Source of the DNA: Stramenopiles sp. TOSAG23-6
Lineage: Eukaryota > Sar
Assembly: GCA_900128565.1 (NCBI GenBank)
Contig: LT636001.1
Span: forward strand, 1 to 24,755
Length of the DNA: 24,755 bases
Reading direction: 5' to 3'
The position numbers and the translations under genes are program-made. The notes below the pieces were generated by a model. The model was not told the origin of the DNA. It worked only from the letters and a program-made list of their open reading frames with translations, and made no database searches. Below are positions 8,280 to 18,400 of the stretch, piece after piece. Positions within the stretch are counted from its first letter, which is position 1, and each line of letters begins with the position of its first letter.

Positions 8280-9314
8280 TTATTGATTAAATTTTTGGTC
8301 AAAAGGTAACACTTTATTTGTAGAACATTCAGGTAACACTTTATTTGTAGAACATTCAGGTAACACTTTATTTGTAGAACATTCAGGTAACACTTTATTT
8401 GTAGAACATTCAGGTAACACTTTATTTGTAGAACATTCAGGTATGCAATTGAAAATAGTAATTTTACATTGTTCGTCTATTTCCTTAGTTGGACACGAAT
8501 TCTTGGTTTCAGTGATACATGTTTTGAAGAAAGACTGTTTCATATGAAGTAAAACTTCCATGGGATATACTGCAGTTCTATACATCATATTATTTTGTTC
8601 CATAAAAGTCACAAGTTTAGGTTCTATTAGATAAATAAAGCAGAGAGTTGATGCTTGAAAACACCAGAAGGAACCTGCTTCAGCTCCTATGACTATAAAT
8701 AATGTTACGGCAACCCATATAGAAGCTGAAAATGTAATAGGAGTTAGTGTGCTGTGTTGAAACAAAAACAAACTAGCACTGTTAAAACCCCAACAACTAA
8801 ACATGACTATAGCCCAGTACCAATGGTTTTCCATAAATTCCATGCAAGGCCAAATCTGATGACCCTTTGGTCCAATTGTTGTACATCGCTGTAACCCAAA
8901 CCAATTAAATAAAATAGAAAAAACATTGAAAATTAAAAAAGTAAAGGAGCTGAATGCGAAAAATATCTTCGGTTCTTGTAGCTTGGTAACACACATCGAC
9001 TTTTTGTCTCTGTGAGGCTCGACAATGTTCAGTGTTTTATTTTTCAGACTTTGAATAACACATAAAGAGAACCAAAATGGTACACACGAAACTATGCACT
9101 GAACTACAATACTCAGAAATGTATTTGTTTCCGTGCAACCATTACTTGAGTCAATTTCAACCCAAATAAGCAATTGTACAAACTCTTGCAGTAATAAAGG
9201 GAGGTGAAGGGCAGCATTTAACCTATCATAATGCTGGTTTCGTCTTATCAAATATAAGAGAACGACTGTTTCTAATGCACAAAATATTGCTGTTACTTCG
9301 CTTGACCAACACAT
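8280..9314 (-). CDS. Polytopic membrane protein of the MCWS-start family (DUF5765-like)
   Basis: 344 residues, single exon. The N-terminus MCWSSEVTA matches a family of predicted integral membrane proteins that begin MCWS and occur in bacteria and eukaryotes; I believe it is Pfam DUF5765. About seven hydrophobic segments are visible, near residues 8-24, 36-52, 67-88, 117-140, 164-185, 192-213 and 215-232. The C-terminal tail from about 250 is Cys-rich and ends in five exact copies of PECSTNKVL (292-336), encoded by a minisatellite. No biochemical role is known to me. It converges on the EF-hand gene (81 bp between stops). The family assignment is from memory of the N-terminal motif. Confidence 0.7.
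   Translation of the reverse strand: MCWSSEVTAIFCALETVVLLYLIRRNQHYDRLNAALHLPLLLQEFVQLLIWVEIDSSNGCTETNTFLSIVVQCIVSCVPFWFSLCVIQSLKNKTLNIVEPHRDKKSMCVTKLQEPKIFFAFSSFTFLIFNVFSILFNWFGLQRCTTIGPKGHQIWPCMEFMENHWYWAIVMFSCWGFNSASLFLFQHSTLTPITFSASIWVAVTLFIVIGAEAGSFWCFQASTLCFIYLIEPKLVTFMEQNNMMYRTAVYPMEVLLHMKQSFFKTCITETKNSCPTKEIDEQCKITIFNCIPECSTNKVLPECSTNKVLPECSTNKVLPECSTNKVLPECSTNKVLPFDQKFNQ
8304..8438. repeat. 27-bp coding minisatellite, five identical units
   Basis: Units of 27 bp start at 8304, 8331, 8358, 8385 and 8412, with no mismatch among the five. A partial sixth (AGGTA) follows. The unit length keeps the frame and encodes PECSTNKVL at the C-terminus of the membrane protein. Perfect identity implies recent expansion. 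Confidence 0.95.
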
Positions 9315-9562
9315 TCAATATTTTCTATTATTTGACTCACTCATTCGAATGTAAAGTACATGACTCGAAATGTCGACAAAGTGAAAAATTTGTGTCTAAC
9401 CGTTCTTTGTCCAGACGTTGAAAACGATGATCAGATCGTTACGAATCGAATAAATACAGTTACGCATTAGCTAGTATAGCATCATCTCCCTTGATAGCAT
9501 ACCCAACAACCGTAACCCAACCACTATTCTATTAAATAAGTAAATGAATTGATTTTAGGATC
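9315..9562. promoter_or_regulatory. Divergent spacer between membrane-protein and IQ-protein genes
   Basis: These 248 bp separate two divergent starts. I see no RNA gene or strong motif. GATTTTAG just before the ATG at 9563 could be a 3' splice site, so a 5' non-coding exon is possible. Confidence 0.3.
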
Positions 9563-11929
9563 ATGATCAATTACCGTTCTTTAACTTTAAATTCTCCGAC
9601 AAAGTCATATCGAAGACGTGAAAGACGTGAAAGAAAAAAACAAAGACAACAAAAACGACGGAGTGACGTAGCAGCTACGAAAATTCAAGCACTTTGTCGC
9701 GGAAACAAGGGACGAAAACTGTTTTTGAAGCTAAAAAGAATAAAGTGGTGTATAGATAAATTAGCCGCCACGCAATCAGAAAAGCAGCCGAAATGTGAAA
9801 CTGTATTTATGGGGAAATTTCCGGTTCCGTTACACAGGTCGCCAAATAATAGGTCAAGGGATAGAAAGAAGTTATCGGATGAAAAGACTCAATCCCCAGA
9901 ATCTCATAACCAGTCGCCAAAATCTCCAGTGTCAGCAGATTCAACGACTACATCACAAAAATCTCATAAGCAGCCCCCAAAGCATCAGCATTCGCAGAAA
10001 TTAACAGAAATACTTAAACTTCGGATACCTATAAAAGTGCATAAACTCATGCTACGAGATTACAAAAATAAATCATTATACAGAAAACCAAAATCTAAGT
10101 TGTCAAGGGATACAAGGACTCACCCACAAAAACCACACAATCAGAAGCTATCGGATACAAAGATTGCATCACAAGAATCTCATAGCCAGTTGCCAAAATC
10201 TCCAGTGTTAACGGATTCAAAGACTGAATCAAAAGAATCTCATAAACAGTTGCCAAAGCACCAGCAACAGCAGAAATCTAAAAAAATACATAAACTTCGG
10301 ATACGAGAATACGCGTCAAAACACCAGCAAGTTACAGTTAGTAATACAACGTACTTCTTCGGCTCGGCCAAGCAAAGCTTCCTAGCGAATTATGAAAGTC
10401 AACGCCAACATATACTCAAAGTTAAACAATTTTCCGCTGCACTACAGACAGAACTTCTACAAAAAATACATCAAGCTAAGAAGGATAAACTTGACACCCT
10501 TTACCAAAAGCATATTTCCGCTATTGAAGATATTTGGAAATCCATGATGAAACGTAAATACGGAAATGAAAACTGGAAGCTGGAGATACGAGAAAGTTTG
10601 GTTGTAGCGGCTTCAATGTATATAGATAAGGCACTTGACAGAGAAAGTTTCACTGTCGCTTTTAGTACATTAAAAAACTATCAATGTTTAATGCGAAACA
10701 TTCTCGTGAAAACATTTCAATTAGATACTTCATATATGTATGTAATATCCCAAAACACCACAGTCACTGCAGCATATTCCAAACATATGTGTATGATCAA
10801 ATTACTCTATGAAAACCTAGTAGAAGAAACCAAGAACATGTTTAGCCTTGCATTTGGCGCGGTAAACTCTGAGAGAACAAAATTCTTTTATGGGAATGTA
10901 AATTGTTCGCAAATTTACAAGGTACACCAGAAAATTTTTGAAAATATTTTAAATTTTAGTAATGTAGTAGAAGCTATTCGAGCAACAAAGACGGAAAATA
11001 CAAAGTTGATGGATGTTGCTATACACGTTGTAAATACAATCCATGTATCATCTTTAAGTGGGATACTGAATGATTCGGTCGCTCCGACGAATTTGGACGG
11101 CGTTTTACTCGAATCAAGATTAAAACTGACGCTCCGGAGTATTGATAGCACCACAATAAATATGGAAAATGCCGTTAGATTCTTATCCCAAATACAGCAA
11201 AATATGGATGAAAGAGGTTTCCTACTAATTGGATATAAAAATCATGAGTCTCTGCATGAAGCTATTCGGTTAAATTTGAAAAATAACTGTTTCCAGATTG
11301 AGTTTGACGTGTTACATAGAGAACCAGTAACACATTATCTGAATGATACACATATCGTCACAGGAAAAATACAGGGTGCTATAAAATCCATAAAATATTA
11401 CATTTCAGGCTTTTTTGAAAAACCTTTGATATCTATTTCATCAACTAAAGTTGCTACAATTCAAAGCAGAGAAAGTTGCATGAAACGCATCATTTTGAAA
11501 AAAACAATTTTCTCCCAATCATTTTCATTTGACAATGAATGGCATAGAAGAAACTGTTCTCTCTCAGCGGCAATCCTCCGTACATTTCGGAATAAACAAT
11601 TTACATACCATTTTGTGCAGAAGCTCGTAGCAATATCTAAAAATCATTTTATGATTGTGGAACTTATTAATCATTTAATTCCATTGAATTTTTCGATGGA
11701 AAATTCTGCCGTTAATTATCTGCAAGATATTCTAATGACTTACGCAGAGGATACCTTCCAATCATCAATAAAATATATTACCGATGATGAAACAAACTTG
11801 CCAGAAATTCTGAAAATGCTAGAAAAATGTATCAAGTTAGACAGAATAAAATTAAAAAGTTGTAAAGTTTTGAAATACGAAAAACAGAATGGATTTTTTC
11901 TAGGAGATATCGATGTATTGATTCAGTAA
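9563..11929 (+). CDS. IQ-motif protein of unknown family, with internal repeats
   Basis: 788 residues in a single open frame with no introner. A very basic N-terminus (YRRRERRERKKQRQQKRR) leads into one clear IQ motif at 39-52 (TKIQALCRGNKGRK), which typically binds calmodulin. Residues 100-250 are low complexity, rich in Ser, Lys, Gln, His and Pro. They contain an imperfect internal duplication with a 92-residue offset: ESHNQSPKSPVSADS near 113 and ESHSQLPKSPVLTDS near 205, each followed by a SHKQ-PKHQ stretch. From about 270 to the end the protein looks helical and globular but I recognise no domain. The many EF-hand proteins in the window do not prove a link. Function unknown; no signal peptide or membrane segment is visible. 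Confidence 0.75.
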   Translation: MINYRSLTLNSPTKSYRRRERRERKKQRQQKRRSDVAATKIQALCRGNKGRKLFLKLKRIKWCIDKLAATQSEKQPKCETVFMGKFPVPLHRSPNNRSRDRKKLSDEKTQSPESHNQSPKSPVSADSTTTSQKSHKQPPKHQHSQKLTEILKLRIPIKVHKLMLRDYKNKSLYRKPKSKLSRDTRTHPQKPHNQKLSDTKIASQESHSQLPKSPVLTDSKTESKESHKQLPKHQQQQKSKKIHKLRIREYASKHQQVTVSNTTYFFGSAKQSFLANYESQRQHILKVKQFSAALQTELLQKIHQAKKDKLDTLYQKHISAIEDIWKSMMKRKYGNENWKLEIRESLVVAASMYIDKALDRESFTVAFSTLKNYQCLMRNILVKTFQLDTSYMYVISQNTTVTAAYSKHMCMIKLLYENLVEETKNMFSLAFGAVNSERTKFFYGNVNCSQIYKVHQKIFENILNFSNVVEAIRATKTENTKLMDVAIHVVNTIHVSSLSGILNDSVAPTNLDGVLLESRLKLTLRSIDSTTINMENAVRFLSQIQQNMDERGFLLIGYKNHESLHEAIRLNLKNNCFQIEFDVLHREPVTHYLNDTHIVTGKIQGAIKSIKYYISGFFEKPLISISSTKVATIQSRESCMKRIILKKTIFSQSFSFDNEWHRRNCSLSAAILRTFRNKQFTYHFVQKLVAISKNHFMIVELINHLIPLNFSMENSAVNYLQDILMTYAEDTFQSSIKYITDDETNLPEILKMLEKCIKLDRIKLKSCKVLKYEKQNGFFLGDIDVLIQ

Positions 11930-12481
11930 GTGAAGGGTGTCAACTCGCATTGTCCAACTGGCAGCCCTCAGCTGCCCGCTACTGTAGGGTAAGAACCACT
12001 CATATGCTATAATAAACATTTTTTTTCCAAGTGAATTAGATATTTCGATGATTTTTGCATTATAGTATATATTTCGATTTTACGTTTTTATTATATGAAA
12101 CACCCGATTTGAGATTTGGGAAATTAAATTAAGGATATTGACATGTCAATATTTTGAAAATTCGATTTTTTATTATAAGAAACGCCCGGTTTGGGATATT
12201 AATTAAGTACGTATACTGACACGAATTCCGTGTCAATATATTGATAACAGTTAATTATAAAAAACAAAATAACGACAAAACTTGAATAAAGGGAATCTGT
12301 GATTTACAGATGAAATTAAAATTAATAATTTCGTGTTTTTTTTTGTGTCGACCCCGCAGCTGATGAACTCAACACAATTAAATGCTATTATTCGGTCGCG
12401 CATGAATCAAATCAGATTGGATCTGATCATTCATTCATTCAACATAAAAAAGAAAAACAAAACAAGAAAAAAGTTCTTAAA
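11930..12481. other. 552-bp spacer: 3' signals of the IQ gene, then upstream region of alpha-actinin
   Basis: A 6-bp stem with a 5-nt loop (GGCAGC at 11960-11965, GCTGCC at 11971-11976) lies 31 bp past the IQ-protein stop. AATAAA at 12011-12016 is a plausible polyadenylation signal. Two diverged direct repeats with terminal palindromes follow and are listed separately. The last 100 bp before the alpha-actinin ATG are A-rich. No gene or tRNA is seen. Confidence 0.5.
12073..12243. repeat. Two imperfect ~83-bp direct repeats, each ending in a palindrome
   Basis: Copy A spans about 12073-12155 and copy B about 12161-12243. Both start TTCGATTTT, include TTATTATA-GAAAC-CCCG-TTTG, and end near TGTCAATAT. 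Copy A carries the perfect 18-bp palindrome ATATTGACATGTCAATAT (12135-12152). Copy B carries TGACACG-5 nt-CGTGTCA (12217-12235). The shared TGACA half-sites could bind a dimeric regulator of the downstream alpha-actinin gene. Confidence 0.6.
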
Positions 12482-15276
12482 ATGGCATCATCTAAAGGCA
12501 CAGAAGCGGCATGGGTTAGGACCCAGAAGCGTGTATTTCTTCGATGGACGAATCTGCAGCTTCGTCGATCTCGTTCCAGCGTCAGCGATTTGGACACCGG
12601 GTTCAAAAGCGGTGTCCAACTTGTCAAATTGTGCGAAGCAATCTCTGGAGAAAAGCTTCCAAAGTATAACAAGACTCCTAAAATGGAAATTCATTGTTTA
12701 GAAAACTTGGGTACGGCCATGAAATGGCTCAATTCCAAGGTAAAGCTGGTTGGTATTGGATCACGTGGTATCTATGAAGGTGATGAGAAACAAGTGTTGG
12801 GGTTGTTGTGGACTCTCATTCTTCGGTTCCAAGTTCAAGAAGTTGAAATCGATGGAGTCTCTGGTAAAAAAGGACTTCTACTATGGGCCCGACGTAGCTG
12901 TCAGCACGTCGATCCAAGCATCAAGGTGCGAAATTTTGATAACTCTTGGAAGTATGGAAAAGCTTTCTGTGCATTGGTCGCATGTTTCAAACCTAAACAT
13001 GTTGATTATTCGTCGTGTCTTTCTATGACTGATGAAGAACGCTGTACATTTTTGTTCAAAGTTGCTGAAAAGGAATTAAATATCCCTCCTTTATTGGAGG
13101 TAGAAGACCTATGTGATGGTATCCCAGATGAAAAAGTTGTTATGATGTATGTTTTATTTTTTTTCAAATTTGAATTTGTTTTCGTACGAAATTTTGTACC
13201 TAACAAATTTTAGTTTTTTTTTTTTTCAAATATTTTTCCAAAATACATGTATGTCAGTGAATTTTTCAAAGCCTTTAGTTCCTTAAGCAAGGAAAAGGCA
13301 ATTGTAAAAGGTATTGCGTCTGCTATTGACATGACTTTACGTCATGACAAGTTCATTAACTCTTATGAAAAACAAGCAGTTGCGTGTATGTTTTTTTTTT
13401 TTTTCAAATTCGATTTTTTTTATAGGAAATTTTGTACCTAACAAATTTTAGATTTTTTTTTTAAATATTTTTCCAAAATACATTGAAGTCGTGGTTGATT
13501 GAAAAAAGTGGAGAGATGTCTTCTACTACTGGTATTGGTGTCAATGAGGAGGAAGTTCATCGTAAAATTGAAGACTTTCACCATTATTGCAAAGAAACAA
13601 AGCTCGAACGCCGAAGTCAGTTGTACGGCTTGAAAGTTTTATTAAGTGCTCTGCAGTCCTCACAGACTCGAAACAAACGACCCGCGTATCAACCACGAGA
13701 GGACATTGAGTATAGTCAATTAGAGAATCAATTTACATCTCTTCTTTCCCTCGAAAATGAATATATCAAACGACTCAGCAGTACATATAAGCTTTATTGT
13801 AAATATAGAGTGATGTATTTACGATTGGAGGCTAAAGCTACTCAGCTGAGAGAGTGGGTGAATGCACGCCGTTCAAAATTACAAGAATTGTGGGCGGAAG
13901 TTGATTCATTATGCTCCGAAGCGATAGCCACTCAATTGGTGAAATTAAATGAATCAAAAGATTTGTTGGACATTGTTTTATTTGAATATTCTCAATACCA
14001 ACCAATCCTTTCCCAAATGAGGAAAATTGACAAGGACATTCAAGAACCTGCAGAATTGGCATCTCCAGCGAAATTACTTGTCGAAAACTGTAAAAGTGAA
14101 GTAGTAGCACTCATAAAAGAAGTGCATGATCGCGTTTCTGTCAACTCCGCTTTACGAGAAAAGGCGGAATCAATGCAAGGTATAAGTAAGCAATACAAAC
14201 GGGATGCAGATAATTTTTTGTTTGATATGAAACATTTTTCCGAGTCTTTTCGAGAACCTTGTATTGATGAAACTGTTTCTGCAATTGAAAATCATATCCA
14301 AGTAACGAAACAAAACTTTGAGACGAATCTTTCGAGTCAACAGGCTCGTTTAAATGATCTGAAAGGAGTATCTGAAGTACTTAAGGCTGCTGGATTCGGT
14401 GATGAATTGCTATCACCAGCTCTGAGGGTAGTAAATTTAAGTAAGATTTTATTGGATTTTGAAGAAAGCGGGAAAAAAGCCATCGAGGCGTTATCTCAAC
14501 AACTAACCGACAGTGCGCAGAAAGATAAACTTCGCATTGAATTTGCTACATTGGCTAATCTTATCCGTGAAAAGCTTCATGCTCATGCTGCTAAATTTAA
14601 AATGACAGATCATACTAATGAACCTTTACCTGTTCAAATGAAACTTCTTTTAAGCTTACATTCAGATTTTCTTGAGGTGAAAGAGCTATTCGATCAATTG
14701 GAAGAGCTGAATGGTCGGTGCAGTGAAGCAAAGATTGTAACAAATGACTATACACCAGAAACATTTTATTCTTTAGTTGCATTGCAGTCTGAAGTAAACA
14801 AAATGTTTGATCATTCAAAAGAAAGTATTCAAGCAGCTATGGATGGAAATCAAAAACTGTCCCCTGAGCAACTTGCTGAGATTCGAAGTGTATTTAAATC
14901 ATTTGATTCCGACAAAGATGGGAATTTGACTTTGAAAGAATTCCATTCTTGTACAACGTCTCTTGGACTTGTACTGTTGAAGGCAGATGTTGAGAAGAAG
15001 TACAAATCCGCAGCTAGTAAGAGTGGCAATCTCGATATAGCAGCGCTTACAAAAGTACTGGAAAGGTTTTGGTTGTCGTCGTCATCAAAGAGTGATGTCA
15101 TTGATGGGCTCGGGGTCTTATCGAAAGGAAGTGATTTGACTGCGGAAAAGATAGCAGCATCGTTTGAAGAACCACAACTTTCATTTATCTTGGAGGGTTT
15201 AAAATTAAGTAGTGATAAGACTGTTTCGAAAAACGCTGATATTTTAGCATTTACAGAAGAGATGTTTAGCCGATAA
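12482..15276 (+). CDS. Alpha-actinin (actin cross-linking protein)
   Basis: Exons 12482-13146, 13249-13385 and 13484-15276 give 864 residues, near the usual ~890. Two calponin-homology domains form the actin-binding head: CH1 about 13-115 (VFLRWTNLQL, FKSGVQLVKLCEAISGEKLP) and CH2 about 130-240 (GLLLWARRSC, NFDNSWKYGKAFCALVACF). A helical rod of roughly 450 residues follows, with heptad-like coiled-coil or spectrin-type character. The C-terminal calmodulin-like region has one good EF-hand loop at 742-753 (DSDKDGNLTLKE) and degenerate partners. The protein normally forms antiparallel dimers that bundle actin filaments, with calcium control in non-muscle forms. Both introns are introners in the CH2/rod linker. 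Splicing restores VVMMYVSEFFKAF and KQAVALKSWLIEK. Confidence 0.93.
13147..13248 (+). repeat. Introner copy 8 (102-nt GT-AT intron)
   Basis: It starts GTATGTTTTATTTTTTTTC, contains GTACGAAATTTTGTACCTAA, and ends TTTTTCCAAAATACAT. ATGTATGT is present at both edges. Splicing ATGAT to GTATGTC gives VVMMYVSEFF. An internal TTTTAG at about 13209-13212 is not used, because ending there breaks the frame logic. Phase 2. Confidence 0.9.
13386..13483 (+). repeat. Introner copy 9 (98-nt GT-AT intron)
   Basis: It starts GTATG plus a long T run, contains AAATTTTGTACCTAACAAAT, and ends TTTTTCCAAAATACAT. Splicing GCGT to TGAAG gives AVALKSWL. Only a single T is shared between the two edges, which limits the boundary to GT...AT or TG...CA. 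Confidence 0.9.
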
Positions 15277-15440
15277 TTTATGTGCAAAGTAGATTATTAT
15301 AATGAAGTAATAAAATAAAAACATATTTCTATTGTTGTTAAATATTACTTTATATATAAAACTTTCACTCATCAATGAATCTCCCATTAGATTTCAAAAA
15401 TTCTTCATTCATCAATGGATCTCCCATTAGATTAAAACTT
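15277..15440. other. Convergent spacer between alpha-actinin and the solenoid gene
   Basis: It contains AATAAA-like signals at 15309-15320 for the alpha-actinin transcript. The right half is filled by a tandem duplication of the opposing gene's 3' end. Confidence 0.5.
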
Positions 15441-15485
15441 TCACTCATCAATGGATCTCCCATTAGATTTCAAAAATTCTTCATT
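15358..15485. repeat. 76-bp tandem duplication of the solenoid gene's 3' end
   Basis: Copy 1 is 15358-15433 and copy 2 runs from 15434 to about 15485, period 76 bp. The inner element CATCAATGGATCTCCCATTA appears three times (from about 15370, 15410 and 15446). The copy inside the gene encodes the C-terminus (SNGRSIDE) and stop of the minus-strand gene. The others lie beyond the stop. Confidence 0.9.
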
Positions 15486-18400
15486 GACAAAATTGAAAAC
15501 ACAAATTGGACATGCAGAAGAAATGTGTGACTTTCTAAACTCGAAATCTAAAAACGAAGAAGTTAGTGGCAACGCAGCAAACCTTCTATTATTTCTATAT
15601 ATAATAAAGTTTGATAAACGATATTGTAATTCTGGTAATATTTTTGTGGTGAATTCTTTTTTTTTAAATTTGTGACCACACGTAAATATTATTATTTCCC
15701 CCGAAGTAAAATCAAAATTAGGAGATCCTTCTTCAACATTAAAAGTATCTTTTACGTCATCCATAGACAAATGTAATTTAGCTGTCGTTGCATTTGCTTC
15801 TGCAACGCGTAGGAAAGCATCCATACTCAACGTTTCTATTTGGTCTACATCTTTATCTGAATCATTTTTTTTCTGTTGACTATTAACTTGATTTCGAACT
15901 TTAGTAATGAGTGAAGAAGCTGTTTCTTCTTGAATGTTATCTACATCTTTACTATTCAATACACTATTCGTTTGTTTATTTACATCATATTTGACGCCTC
16001 GGAACTCTTGATTAGATGAATCCTGACATTCACTATTCGATATAGGATGTGAACCCACTGAAATAAATGCACGTCCGCCAACGCCGCCTCCTCCACATAA
16101 AGGTTTGACATTTTTAGTATACCAAAATGAAGAAATTTTATCTGAAGAGTTTTCATACTCCTCATTTTTATCCATGTTTTTCCCTTGACTCATTAAATGA
16201 CATTGAATATCAATCCATTTATCATCTAAAGCCTTCTTAGATGACACAACAGAAAAATCAGTTGTCGGTGGATAATGACCTTTACAATTTTTATCCAAAG
16301 TAATTCTAGTAGCAAGTTGGTGTAAATGAAAACGCGAAACGTCTAACAATAAAGACACAGAGAATGGCAAAATATGACAATCATAATTTTCTTTTTTTGC
16401 ATTCTTCGAAAACATATCGTATTGGATATTATCGAATAAAATAGTGGAAAGGAGCGGGCCATATCGTTTCATTTCAGACTGAATTAAATTTTCTAATGGA
16501 TGCAAAGGTAACGCATTTGCTTTCCAAAATTCAAGAGTATATGAAAAGATTGTCGTCGTAAATATATCAGAATTTTGGGTGACTCTAATGAAACGATGCA
16601 ACAATTTGAGAACATCATTTGCTATATGCAAACGTCTTTGATCACCATTATTCGTTGATTCATTGATACTGTCTAATATATGTTGTTCAACTATTGTATT
16701 ATTTGGGGTAGTGGTTCGAAGGTTAGCGGTAGTGCTCTGTATTTTCTGAAGTTTACAAAGAAGGACAAGATGAGGGGCATCAATCATATCGAATAAAGTC
16801 GCAGCAAAACTCCAGTTATAGTTGTTAGTACACATTGCTGAATCAAATGCAATATGTGGTCTATGTATTGTGGAAGATATATATTTTTAGTAGTAAAAAC
16901 AATATTACGTACAAAGTTCGGTACGAAAAAAAAAGTTAAAATTTTGGAATTGAAAACGTACAAAGAAACCCTTGAAATTCTTTAGAAAATCCATTAAATT
17001 TTGCTGCAATTTTGTATTTTTTGTGTCTATATGACTTTGTTTAAATAACATACAAATCTTAGTTTGGACGAGACATTCGCAGAGAATCATTTTTTTCTTC
17101 ATACGAAATTCTCTATGAGACGAATTTCGAATTGGTTCATTTACTTCTTTTGATCTTGATATTTGAAACTGAGAGATTGAATCGTATATAATTTCATATA
17201 TATGCATCAACGTTGGTTCATCTAATAAATGGATCTGAGACCGTAGCCAAAGAGAACTTTCATATAATATATCTGCTGTATTGATTTTTCTAAGAGAGGT
17301 ACGTTTTTTGGATTCAGTATTAAAAGATAAATATTCATTACTTTTTTCATTACATTTGTATGGCAATTCTTCATTGACTTTAACAGTTGTAGTTTTAGGT
17401 AAATTTCGTAATATTCGTCGCTGAGTTTTTATGGACAAAGTGGAAAAAATGGGAAGTGATAATTTTGATAAAAGATGTGAACTATGTCCAGATTTTTCAA
17501 TCAATTGCACAGACTTGTGGCTTAAATGTAGGAAACCATACACACCGCACAACGATAATGCTACTTCTGGGATATTATAATACAAAGAGATTGCAATTGC
17601 ATTATCGATACGGCCACATTGAACTAGAATATTTATAGCGCTTTCTGCATTGCAGCTGAGAACACTCGCAGCGCCACATTCATTCTCTTTCAAATCGAGA
17701 AAACTATTTAGGTATTGATGGACAGAAAGTTCTCCTACGCACGTTTGTTTTTCATCTTCATCATATATAGGAGGAGTTACTTCATATACAACTCCACGAA
17801 GCAGTAGACCTAAAAGAAGCATCGCAGCTTCTGAAATAATACTTGGTGAACATCGAGATACATCAACGTTTTGTAAAGAATTCCATAACCAACTAATAGC
17901 AACCCAAAGAGGGTCATTTGCCTTTGTATATAAATATTGTTTTGCTTCATGTTTTTCTCTTATATGCATTTTGATGAATAAATCAATTTCTTCTTTTGAA
18001 GGAATATCCGTGAAACGATCTTCACTAGGACAAAATCTATCTCCGTCTATATTTGAAACACGAAATCTCTTTGACATACTAAAAAGTCTCTGTGCATCAA
18101 ATCCTCTTGAATGCATTGATGTACAATATTTTGCAGCTTCATATAAAGTTGAAGATGCATCAATACCATGACAGGAAGCGATGACATACGCTTCACTGAA
18201 ATTCATACCATTTAGAGTATACTTGATAAATTCAGATCTGGCATAGGCTTTAGAGGGTGACCGTAATTCATACATGGAACTTTCTGTCCATATAATGTAT
18301 TTTGGAAAAATATTGCAAAAAAAAAACTTAAATTTGTTTTCTATGAAAATTTCGTATGAAAACTAAAAAAAAAAAAAAANAATTTAGACTAAAAATTGAA

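Noticed and set aside
8304-8438. CRISPR-like array
   Set aside because: The units are contiguous with no spacers and encode protein in frame; this is a minisatellite.
11960-11976. GC-rich hairpin after the IQ gene as a histone-type 3' end or RNA gene
   Set aside because: The stem is only 6 bp, lacks the histone consensus, and a normal AATAAA follows.
12439-12694. Minus-strand open frames opposite the alpha-actinin start
   Set aside because: They are shadows of the CH1 coding sequence and show no independent protein features.
13200-13215. TTTTAG inside the alpha-actinin introners as a canonical 3' splice site
   Set aside because: Ending there would put a T-rich, Phe-rich stretch into a conserved part of alpha-actinin; the ACAT boundary gives the expected sequence.
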